A stretch of DNA of 64,000 bases from positions 25,614 to 89,613 of the forward strand of contig CAVUAC010000048.1 of the NCBI GenBank assembly GCA_963739335.1, given 5' to 3'. Source of the stretch: UBA9647 sp963739335 (GTDB lineage Bacteria > Bacteroidota > Ignavibacteria > UBA10030). Below, piece after piece: positions 1 to 7,169 of this stretch. Below the pieces are notes generated by a model. The model made no database searches. It worked only from the letters and a program-made list of their open reading frames with translations, and was not told where the DNA came from. Every line of letters begins with the position of its first letter. Within the stretch, counting starts at the first letter, position 1. The translations under genes and the position numbers were made by a program.

Positions 1-848
1 ACCATCGCAATTTTCTGGACATCGATCACAATGTTCCCCTGAGGAGGAGTTGTGCGAACAGCGTTGCTCAGGATGTTGTGCAAAACCTGCTGAATCTTCT
101 GGCGGTCAAATTCAATGGCAGGAAGATCAGGCCCCGCGTGAATGTCGAAAGAAACCTTGTTCGATTGAAGCGGGACGCGAAATTCCTGGGATACCTCCTG
201 AACGAGGTCGGTAAGGTTACTAATGCCTTTGTTGAGACGCACGCGCCCTGCTTCGAGCTTCGTGAGGTCCATCATGTCGTTCAGGAGACTGATCACCCTG
301 TCGATCGAGCTGGTCATGTATCCCAGCAGCTCCTTTTGATGCTCGGCGACGGGCCCTGCCATGCCCTTCATCAGATAACCGATGCTCTGCCGCAGGCCTG
401 AGATCGGATTGTGGAGGTCGTACAGCAAGCGGGCGGTGTGTTCTCCCTGAAGCTGACGGATCCGATCGTCTGCATCGCGTTTTCGAATGAGAGCCCTGAG
501 TTGAGGCACGAGCTGGTCGAGATCGATCGGTTTGGTAAGGTACTCTTTCGCTCCCAGTTTCATTGCCTCGACGGCCATGCTCACATCGCTCATGGCAGTC
601 ATCATGACCGTATCCGTTGCCGCGGAATTCTTCTTGACAAACCGCAAGACTTCAAGACCGTTGACCCCAGGCATCTTGATGTCCAGGAGGGCGATGTCGA
701 AATCTTTCGATTGTACCAGCCTGATCGCGTCAAATCCATTGCCGGCTTCATCGACCTCGAATCCCTCGTCGCTCAGCCACGCGGCAATTGTCGATCTCAA
801 CCCATCTTCATCTTCCGCAACCAGAACGCGAATTTTCTGTTGGTTCAT
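1..848 (-). CDS. Response regulator-histidine kinase hybrid, partial (3' end outside window)
   Basis: Translating the minus strand from the ATG at 848 gives an open frame of about 282 codons that runs off the left edge. Residues 1-120 are a receiver domain: acidic pair E12/D13, phospho-acceptor D56 in LLDIKMPG, T84 and K106. A short linker leads to a HisKA-type dimerisation helix with H146 in YDLHNPISGL, then the start of a HATPase domain with an N-box-like QQVLHNILSNAV. The order receiver then kinase is the reverse of classical hybrid kinases. No membrane segment is visible, so it is probably a cytoplasmic relay protein taking phosphate from another kinase. The G boxes lie beyond the edge. 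No clear ribosome site precedes the ATG. It diverges from the adenosine deaminase gene across a 303-bp spacer. The family call is firm; the signal is unknown. Confidence 0.85.
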   Translation of the reverse strand, partial: MNQQKIRVLVAEDEDGLRSTIAAWLSDEGFEVDEAGNGFDAIRLVQSKDFDIALLDIKMPGVNGLEVLRFVKKNSAATDTVMMTAMSDVSMAVEAMKLGAKEYLTKPIDLDQLVPQLRALIRKRDADDRIRQLQGEHTARLLYDLHNPISGLRQSIGYLMKGMAGPVAEHQKELLGYMTSSIDRVISLLNDMMDLTKLEAGRVRLNKGISNLTDLVQEVSQEFRVPLQSNKVSFDIHAGPDLPAIEFDRQKIQQVLHNILSNAVRTTPPQGNIVIDVQKIAM

Positions 849-1151
849 AGAGTCCAGGATGGCCGGGTGATAGTCGAAGCCTCTGTTGATTGTCGTTGTT
901 CAGGGCTTCCACTGGAAGTCGTAACGGCTGGCAAGATGTAGCTCCTGAGGCCGCACGGTCCTCAATGAAATCTTGCGGGATAATAACGAGATTCGAATGA
1001 AAAGTCAATCGCTGCAGTCACACGTGATTGAAGGTTGAATTTAACCGAAGGCAACGCTAAATTGTTGAAAATTGACAACGGACGACGGTTTATCTCATCC
1101 ATGGGTGAAGATGAGTCTCCTGGATGATGGTTCCATAACAGAGAGGTAAGT
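849..1151. other. Intergenic spacer between divergent genes
   Basis: This 303-bp spacer separates the minus-strand kinase from add. Apart from the add promoter candidate at 1035-1063 I see no RNA gene, repeat or credible small ORF. The short frames crossing it have no ribosome site and overlap each other on both strands. Confidence 0.5.
1035..1063 (+). promoter_or_regulatory. Candidate sigma70-type promoter for add
   Basis: TTGAAT (1035-1040) and TAAATT (1058-1063) are separated by exactly 17 bases, upstream of the adenosine deaminase start at 1152. The predicted leader is about 80 nt. Only the hexamers and spacing support it. Confidence 0.4.
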
Positions 1152-2246
1152 ATGAGATATAGCAAGGAACTCCTGCGTTCGCTTCCCAAAGTGCTTCTCC
1201 ATGATCATCTCGACGGCGGTGTTCGTCCTCAGACTGTCATTGAACTCGCGAAGGAAGCCGGTTACAGGAAACTGCCGACGACGGATCCCGGCGAGTTGGC
1301 CGAATGGTTTCACCGAGGCGCGACGCGCGGAAGCCTGCCCCTGTTTCTGGAGGGATTTGAGCATACGTGTGGCGTGATGCAAACGGAAGAAGCGTTGGAG
1401 CGTGTGGCGTATGAGATGCTCGAGGATATGAAAAATGATGGTGTCGTCTATGTCGAGACCAGATTCGCACCCATTTTTCATACGGACAAAGGTCTGCATC
1501 ATGAGACCGTCGTGCGCTCGGTCTTGCGGGGACTTGAGCGCGGGAAGCGCGACTTCGGCGTTGAGTACGGTGTCATCCTGTGCGCCATGCGTAACATGAA
1601 GTCAAAAATCTCCGAAGAAGTTGCGGAGCTTGCTGTCGATTTTCGGGACCACGGCGTCGTGGCGTTTGATCTGGCGGGTGAGGAAGGCGGATTCCCCCCT
1701 AAAAAGCATGTGGAAGCTTTTCACTACATTCAACGGGAAAACTTCAACATCACCATTCACGCCGGCGAAGCTTTCGGCAAGGAGTCGATCTGGCAGGCGA
1801 TCCAGTGGTGTGGCGCTCACAGGATAGGTCACGCGACAAGGCTCATCGAGGACATGAAGGTCAAGGATGGCGAGGTCTTGAATATGGGGACGCTCGCTCA
1901 GTACGTCCTGGACAAGCGACTCCCTCTGGAGATTTGCCTGACGAGCAACGTGCACACCGGTGGGGTGAAGAATATCAAGGATCATCCTTTTGGTATCTAC
2001 TATCGATACCGGTTCCGGGTGACGCTCAATACCGATGACCGGTTGATGAGTAACCTTACACTCACCGATGAATACAGCACGGCTGGAGAGGCGTTCGATC
2101 TCAAGCTCGATGATCTGGAAAAACTGACGATCAATGCCATGAAGAGCGCCTTCCTGCCATACAAACGGCGCATTCCATTCATCTATGATGTCATCAAGCC
2201 TGGCTTTGCGGCTGCCAGAGAGAAGTTAAAGAATGGAGCTTCTTGA
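1152..2246 (+). CDS. add: Adenosine deaminase
   Basis: The 364-residue protein hydrolyses adenosine (probably also deoxyadenosine) to inosine and ammonia in purine salvage. Signatures of the metal-dependent adenosine/AMP deaminase barrel are in order: HDHLDGG with metal ligands H17 and H19, HAGE at 203-206 with catalytic E206, a downstream His in RIGHATR, SNVHTGG around 265, and NTDD at 293-296 with the metal-binding Asp pair. Length is normal for bacterial Add. The ATG follows GAGAGGTAAGT, a usable ribosome site. An MBL hydrolase gene starts 13 bp after the stop behind an AAAGGAGG site, so the two are probably co-transcribed. An adenine or aminofutalosine deaminase of the same fold is the main alternative; the HDHLDGG and HAGE context favours adenosine. 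Confidence 0.88.
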   Translation: MRYSKELLRSLPKVLLHDHLDGGVRPQTVIELAKEAGYRKLPTTDPGELAEWFHRGATRGSLPLFLEGFEHTCGVMQTEEALERVAYEMLEDMKNDGVVYVETRFAPIFHTDKGLHHETVVRSVLRGLERGKRDFGVEYGVILCAMRNMKSKISEEVAELAVDFRDHGVVAFDLAGEEGGFPPKKHVEAFHYIQRENFNITIHAGEAFGKESIWQAIQWCGAHRIGHATRLIEDMKVKDGEVLNMGTLAQYVLDKRLPLEICLTSNVHTGGVKNIKDHPFGIYYRYRFRVTLNTDDRLMSNLTLTDEYSTAGEAFDLKLDDLEKLTINAMKSAFLPYKRRIPFIYDVIKPGFAAAREKLKNGAS

Positions 2247-2259
2247 AAGGAGGTAATCC

Positions 2260-2982
2260 ATGAGCAAGGTCCATCAGGGCTCTCGGCTTTTCACGGGCAT
2301 GGTGTTGTGTTGCTTTCTTCTCTGTCCGATCTCCCGGACGCAACAGAAAGGAGTCTCTATGAACCATCAACATATCCACTGGCTCGGCCACGCGTCGTTC
2401 CGCATCGAAGACGGGGCCACGCAGATCTATATCGACCCCTGGAAGTTGCCGGCAAACGCACCGAAGGCGGATGTCATTTTCATTACCCATGCACACTACG
2501 ACCATTTCTCAAAGGAAGACATCGCCAAGATCAGGAAGGAAGGAACAGCCTTCTTTGCTCCGAAGGACGTTGCCTATCAAATCAAGGGCACGGTTATCGC
2601 GGTCACTCCCGGCGAAGTCTACAACCTCGGTGAGTTGAAAGTGAAGACGGTTCCCGCCTACAACATCGGCAAACAATTCCATCCCAAACAGAACAACTGG
2701 GTCGGGTACATCATCTCACTCTCGACCGGACAGAAAATCTACCACAGCGGAGATACGGACGTCACACCCGAAATGAAGAACGTCGTCACCGATTTTGCTC
2801 TCCTGCCTATCGGGGGGACATATACGATGACGGCCAAAGAGGCGGCCGAAGCTGCGAACGCGTTCAAGCCTCACACCGTGATCCCGATGCATTGGGGAGA
2901 CATTGTTGGTGCTCAGAGAGATGCCGATGAGTTCAAACGCCTCTTTAAGGGCGTCACCGTCATCAAGTCTCCCGAAAGGTAA
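2260..2982 (+). CDS. UlaG-like metallo-beta-lactamase-fold hydrolase, probably exported
   Basis: The 240-residue protein belongs to the metal-dependent hydrolase branch of the MBL superfamily. It has the HxHxDH motif HAHYDH at residues 77-82, a later HSGDTD metal ligand, and a C-terminal PMHWGD His. The first 28 or so residues (hydrophobic GMVLCCFLLCPIS) look like a signal sequence, suggesting a periplasmic form. A second start at 2359 (residue 34) has its own AAAGGAG site 8 bases upstream and would give a cytoplasmic enzyme. The 2260 start has the stronger AAAGGAGG site, so I keep it. The substrate cannot be read from the sequence; relatives act on lactones, phosphodiesters or are uncharacterised. 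It follows add by 13 bp and a small lipoprotein gene starts 3 bp after its stop. Confidence 0.8.
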   Translation: MSKVHQGSRLFTGMVLCCFLLCPISRTQQKGVSMNHQHIHWLGHASFRIEDGATQIYIDPWKLPANAPKADVIFITHAHYDHFSKEDIAKIRKEGTAFFAPKDVAYQIKGTVIAVTPGEVYNLGELKVKTVPAYNIGKQFHPKQNNWVGYIISLSTGQKIYHSGDTDVTPEMKNVVTDFALLPIGGTYTMTAKEAAEAANAFKPHTVIPMHWGDIVGAQRDADEFKRLFKGVTVIKSPER

Positions 2983-2985
2983 AAT

Positions 2986-3480
2986 GTGAAGTGGGGATTC
3001 CTGGCGCTCGTAGTCGCATGCGTGCTCGACGCGTGCACATCCTCGTACCCATATCTCATTTCGACGAACAACTGCAACTGCGAGCAATTCATCTACAAGG
3101 ACGACCGGGGGCGGTTTCAGCTTGATGTGTCAGCGCGGTACACCGTCACGGACCGAATCAATTCGAGCATCGAGATTGTGTTCCATAACCTGAGCCGCGA
3201 TTCAATGAGTCTACGGCAAGCGTACATCAAGGGGACATCCTCCAATGTGCGCTACCAATTCAATGATCGGTTCCAGCCCCTTCCCTACGTGCTCATCCTG
3301 CCGCGAGGGAAAAATACGGTGATTCTGGAGGGAAGCGATACGCAGGGGATGGGCAATCCCTGGTTGAAAATCGCGGGGGAGCGGGTTGTGATTGAAATCC
3401 GTGGCCTGCTGCTCGGCGGGAAAATCATTCCTCCAATTGTCCTGACCCTCGTTCCCTACAATCCCAAAATCTCTTCCTGA
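2986..3480 (+). CDS. Small predicted lipoprotein, unknown function
   Basis: This 164-residue product starts with GTG 3 bp after the previous stop, so it is probably translationally coupled. A hydrophobic N-terminus ends in VLDAC, an acceptable but not ideal lipobox with Cys at residue 17. The rest is mixed beta-strand-like sequence (SIEIVFHNLSRDSMSL, VVIEIRGLLLG) without a catalytic motif I recognise. It resembles a small secreted beta-sandwich. Its stop lies 15 bp from the convergent end of hflX. Function unknown. Confidence 0.6.
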   Translation: MKWGFLALVVACVLDACTSSYPYLISTNNCNCEQFIYKDDRGRFQLDVSARYTVTDRINSSIEIVFHNLSRDSMSLRQAYIKGTSSNVRYQFNDRFQPLPYVLILPRGKNTVILEGSDTQGMGNPWLKIAGERVVIEIRGLLLGGKIIPPIVLTLVPYNPKISS

Positions 3481-3495
3481 TTCGATGGAGGCGGG

Positions 3496-4761
3496 CTATT
3501 GCTGGCGGATCGTGTTCTCGACGCGAACGAGATCTTTCCGCCGGATCCTCATGCGCAGAATGACCTCCGTGTCCTCGTAGATCCGCTCAAGGACCTCACC
3601 GGCACTGTGAAGCTGTGAAATGAGCTTCTGCTGGTCCTGAGGAATCCTGAACGTCTCTTCCACGAACTCCGCCTCCAGCAGTTTCAAGACTTCATCCTTC
3701 AGGCCGAGAATATTGATTCCTCGCGTCGCCGAGATGAAAACCCGGTGCTGATATTGGGTCGCCATCGTTTGCAGAATGGTTCGATCGCTCAGGGTATCGA
3801 TCTTATTGAACACCATCAGCGTTGGCTTCTCCCCTGCCCCGAGTTCCGTGAGTGTGTCGTTGACAACTCTGATCTGCTCCTCGAAGGTTTTGGTCGACAC
3901 GTCCACGATGTGGAGAAGGATGTCGGCTTCGGTGATTTCCTCGAGCGTGCTCTTGAACGATGCAACGAGATGGTGCGGGAGCTTGCGGATAAACCCGACG
4001 GTATCGGTCATCAATATCTGAACCGAAGCACTCAGGGCGACGACGCGCGTCGTCGGGTCAAGGGTGGCAAACAGGCGGTTCTCGACAAAGACATCGGACC
4101 CGGAAAGAAGGTTCAACAATGTCGACTTGCCGGCGTTTGTGTATCCCACGAGTGCCGCGCGCGTGTGATGCAGCCGGCCTTTTCGTTGAGTAACCCGTTG
4201 TTGAGCGATCCGGTCGATCTTTTCTTTGAGGTGGCTGATGCGTGAGCGAATCATCCGCCGGTCCGTTTCGATCTGCGTCTCGCCAGGGCCCTTTGTGCCG
4301 ATGCCGCCGAATTGCTTTGAAAGGTGTGTCCACTGCCGCGTCAGGCGGGGAAGAAGGTACTGAAGCTGCGCAAGCTCGACTTGTGTTTTTGACTCGTTTG
4401 TTTTTGCGCGCGCAGCAAAGATGTCGAGAATCAAGCCGCTGCGATCGAGAACTTTGCATTCGAGCATGCGCTCCAGGTTGCGAACCTGGACTGCGGTTAG
4501 ATCGTCATCAAAAATGACCAGAAGAATTGCCCGTTCGACAATGAGCTTGCGAATCTCCTCGACTTTTCCTTTGCCGATGAAGGTCGCGGCATCAATCCGA
4601 TCTCTGTCCTGGCTCATCCTCACGACCACGTCGGCTCCGGCCGTATCGGCCAGGAGAGCCAGTTCATTCAGGTACTCTTCGGTCTCCACGCGGCCGACGG
4701 ACCGCGTTGAAACGCCAACGATGATACAGCGTTCCCGACCTGTTTGCTCCAGTTCGATCAT
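3496..4761 (-). CDS. hflX: GTPase HflX (ribosome-associated)
   Basis: The product is a 421-residue GTPase of the HflX family, which in other bacteria splits stalled or heat-damaged ribosomes. The N-terminal HflX domain carries the diagnostic FIGKGKVEE and the glycine-rich GGIGTKGPGETQIE segment. The G domain follows with G1 GYTNAGKST at about 206-214, a DTVGF G3 and an NKID G4. I chose the ATG at 4761 because it lies one base after the stop of the upstream BatA-like gene and is preceded by AGGAACC. A longer frame to 4818 would overlap that gene by 56 bp and add residues absent from the family. The tight spacing implies co-transcription with the upstream VWA gene. Confidence 0.9.
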   Translation of the reverse strand: MIELEQTGRERCIIVGVSTRSVGRVETEEYLNELALLADTAGADVVVRMSQDRDRIDAATFIGKGKVEEIRKLIVERAILLVIFDDDLTAVQVRNLERMLECKVLDRSGLILDIFAARAKTNESKTQVELAQLQYLLPRLTRQWTHLSKQFGGIGTKGPGETQIETDRRMIRSRISHLKEKIDRIAQQRVTQRKGRLHHTRAALVGYTNAGKSTLLNLLSGSDVFVENRLFATLDPTTRVVALSASVQILMTDTVGFIRKLPHHLVASFKSTLEEITEADILLHIVDVSTKTFEEQIRVVNDTLTELGAGEKPTLMVFNKIDTLSDRTILQTMATQYQHRVFISATRGINILGLKDEVLKLLEAEFVEETFRIPQDQQKLISQLHSAGEVLERIYEDTEVILRMRIRRKDLVRVENTIRQQ

Positions 4762-4762
4762 T

Positions 4763-6946
4763 CTATTGGGTTCCTGAGGTTTCTCGTTTCGATGTTCGTG
4801 CGACGAACAGCTCAACAAGAGCGAGGATGAATGCCAGAATCAAAAAGTACTTCCAGAGTTCAACACCAAAACGGGATTCGAGGACGGTTCGCTCGAGGTC
4901 CGCGGTCTGCTTCACGTTATGCACGGAGCTGTTGTCGATGCCCACTCTTTTGAACAACGCATCCATTTCAGCGGATGTTGCCTTCCCGGTATGTGATTCA
5001 CGTCGATCGAGGTTGACGACAAACTTCTGGATGGGGACGTCCTTGGCGAACACGGTGTAGAATCCAGGCTGGCCTGTGCCGGCAAAGCGGAAGACCTGAT
5101 GGAATGCCTGTAGCGTGGGCGTCGCAGCAATATCGACCTTCTCGGGAGTGCGGATCGTCCATGAGCTGGTGCCCGTCGTGTTGCTGTTAATGACGACCTC
5201 TGCGCCGGGCAGTGCTTCTTCAGCGCGCACATCCTGTTTTGCCAAATAGAGCATTGACCGATGGAGCAGCGGCACGAAAAGACCTTTCAGCGGTAAATCC
5301 GACCAGTCCGTCGTTGGCGGGACGGCGAACAGGAGCACGCGTCCGGTTCCAGTATTCTGTTCGGTCAGAAATGCAGCGCCATTGGTCAGCGTGATGATGG
5401 AGTTCGAGCGTGGGCCCAGCGTATAGCGTACTGATGTGCGTATGCGCGCAGATTCAACTTTCTTTCCCGCTGTCGTTCCCGATGACGACGGACGTTTTGG
5501 GAGCTGGCTATCCTGGGCTTCAAACATCCCGTCGAAAAGAGGATGTTGAAGCTCCACCTTGTCGAACTCGACAAATGACTCACTCTCTGCACGAGGGACC
5601 GAAGGACGATCAACACCTGCTATGAGCGGGATGCCCAGTCCCGCCGCAAACTGTGCATTGAAAGCACTGGTCTCAATCCGGGTGCTCGGAAAGACGACGA
5701 GCCCGCCGCCGCTTCTGGCAAATGCGCCAAGCTCGGACACCTGCGCTGAAGAGAATCCCTGTGTGGTGCAAAGAACAATGACATCGGCCCGTTTGATCTC
5801 CACAGAACTCAGCCGGTCGGGTGTAACCCTGTCGAGAAGGAGAGCCGATTCTGCTGCAGAGGTGTGTGTGGCTAAGGCGAGTTGGGGGTACTGTATCTCG
5901 CCGGCTGATCCAACCAGGAGAACGTGAATCCGCTCCGGAATGTGAATGACAAAATAGCGGCGGTTGTCAAACTGGAAATCATCGTCTTCAAGCTCAACGA
6001 ACCCTTCAACGTATCCGATGGAAGCGGCCGCGACCGAGAATTCTACAGGGACTGAAATTCCCTTGGGAAGATCAACGCTTCGTTCTGCCACGCGTGTCCC
6101 GTTGAGAAACACACTGACGACATGGTCCTGGACATTGTTCCTGGAAAAATTCCCGATATGAGCCTGGAGGATGAACGGCTTGTCGCGCTCGAAGATCGAG
6201 GTCGGTATGGTAAGGGATTCGATTCCAAAGTTCTGCAGTGGGCGTTTTCCGGCCGGCACGATGTAGAAACGGACTTCTGGAGGGAACAACTTGTCCCCTG
6301 CACCTGCCTCATTGATTTCGTCAGCCACGACACCCTGCTGGAAATCGGAGAAGACGTAGATTTCCTTGTTGAAATTCTGCGTGCCTGCAAGCATTCTCGC
6401 GGCCACTCGAAGGCCGTCCTCGAGGGAATGACGAACTGCCGAGGGCTTCATCTCGTCAATGGACTTCCTCAACAGACCGAAGTCCCGCGTTGCAGATTCA
6501 ATTGCTGGCGCGATGCTGCCGACGTCAGACAATTTGAGAAGAAACACTTCGTCGCCATCGTTGAAGAGCTGCACGAGGTTGTTTGCCGCCTGCTTCGCCT
6601 GTCTGAGAAGTGTCCCCTGATCATCACTCGCGGTCATGCTATATGAATCGTCGATCATGAAGACGGCGCTTGTCTTTGCATGGCTGCCGAGGCTTCCTAT
6701 GTGTGCACCCTTGAGAGTTGGACGAGAGAATGCGAGAACCACTAGAAGTACGAGCAGCGTCCGAAGTATCAGAAGCAGTAATTGGCGGAGTTTCAGGCGC
6801 CGTATCCGCGTTTTCTGAAGCTCTTTGAGGAAATCCAGCGTGCTGAACTCAATCGTTCGTAGCTTTCGCAGATTCAGGAGATGCAACATGATCGGGATAG
6901 CTGCAGCGAGCAGGCCGATCAGGGCAAGAGGATTAAGGAATGTCAT
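4763..6946 (-). CDS. BatA-like membrane protein with VWA domain
   Basis: This 727-residue inner-membrane protein begins with the BatA N-terminal signature: a hydrophobic helix from residue 5, the FSTLDFLKELQKTRIRR linker and a second helix at 55-75. A von Willebrand A domain follows with MIDAS D99-x-S101-x-S103 in MIDDSYSM. After it comes a long beta-rich region that looks like a glutamine-amidotransferase-like fold (LLVGSAGEIQYPQLAL, FARSGGGLVVFPS), and a last transmembrane helix near the C-terminus (YFLILAFILALVELFVA). Bat proteins were named for Bacteroides aerotolerance, but the long version here has no demonstrated role. No MoxR ATPase or DUF58 partner lies next to it in the window. It is followed immediately by hflX. 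Confidence 0.8.
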   Translation of the reverse strand: MTFLNPLALIGLLAAAIPIMLHLLNLRKLRTIEFSTLDFLKELQKTRIRRLKLRQLLLLILRTLLVLLVVLAFSRPTLKGAHIGSLGSHAKTSAVFMIDDSYSMTASDDQGTLLRQAKQAANNLVQLFNDGDEVFLLKLSDVGSIAPAIESATRDFGLLRKSIDEMKPSAVRHSLEDGLRVAARMLAGTQNFNKEIYVFSDFQQGVVADEINEAGAGDKLFPPEVRFYIVPAGKRPLQNFGIESLTIPTSIFERDKPFILQAHIGNFSRNNVQDHVVSVFLNGTRVAERSVDLPKGISVPVEFSVAAASIGYVEGFVELEDDDFQFDNRRYFVIHIPERIHVLLVGSAGEIQYPQLALATHTSAAESALLLDRVTPDRLSSVEIKRADVIVLCTTQGFSSAQVSELGAFARSGGGLVVFPSTRIETSAFNAQFAAGLGIPLIAGVDRPSVPRAESESFVEFDKVELQHPLFDGMFEAQDSQLPKRPSSSGTTAGKKVESARIRTSVRYTLGPRSNSIITLTNGAAFLTEQNTGTGRVLLFAVPPTTDWSDLPLKGLFVPLLHRSMLYLAKQDVRAEEALPGAEVVINSNTTGTSSWTIRTPEKVDIAATPTLQAFHQVFRFAGTGQPGFYTVFAKDVPIQKFVVNLDRRESHTGKATSAEMDALFKRVGIDNSSVHNVKQTADLERTVLESRFGVELWKYFLILAFILALVELFVARTSKRETSGTQ

Positions 6947-7131
6947 CGAACGGCAGCACCGGGATCAGAAGGCTTCAACGAGCGACGCAGTTGTGAGCTC
7001 AAAACACCATAGCGGCAACAAACGCGTCGATGTTATAACATACCTTGAAGATGTGCGAAAATCAAGCGACCCCGTCTTGCCTCGCGCAAAACGTAGACGA
7101 TCAACTCGGCGACGGACCGCAGGATGGTTCG

Positions 7132-7160
7132 TTGCTATTCCGTCGAGATTTCGGTACTTT
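7132..7160 (+). promoter_or_regulatory. Possible promoter for the patatin/BamA gene
   Basis: TTGCTA (7132-7137) and TACTTT (7155-7160, continuing TTG, the TAnnTTT form) are 17 bases apart. The predicted transcript would begin within a few bases of the chosen ATG at 7170, so either the mRNA is almost leaderless, the real start codon is further inside, or this match is accidental. Confidence 0.28.
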
Positions 7161-7169
7161 TTGTTCGAT

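Noticed and set aside
6825..7169. N-terminal extension of the patatin/BamA gene
   Set aside because: It overlaps the divergent BatA-like gene and precedes the true signal peptide at ATG 7170.
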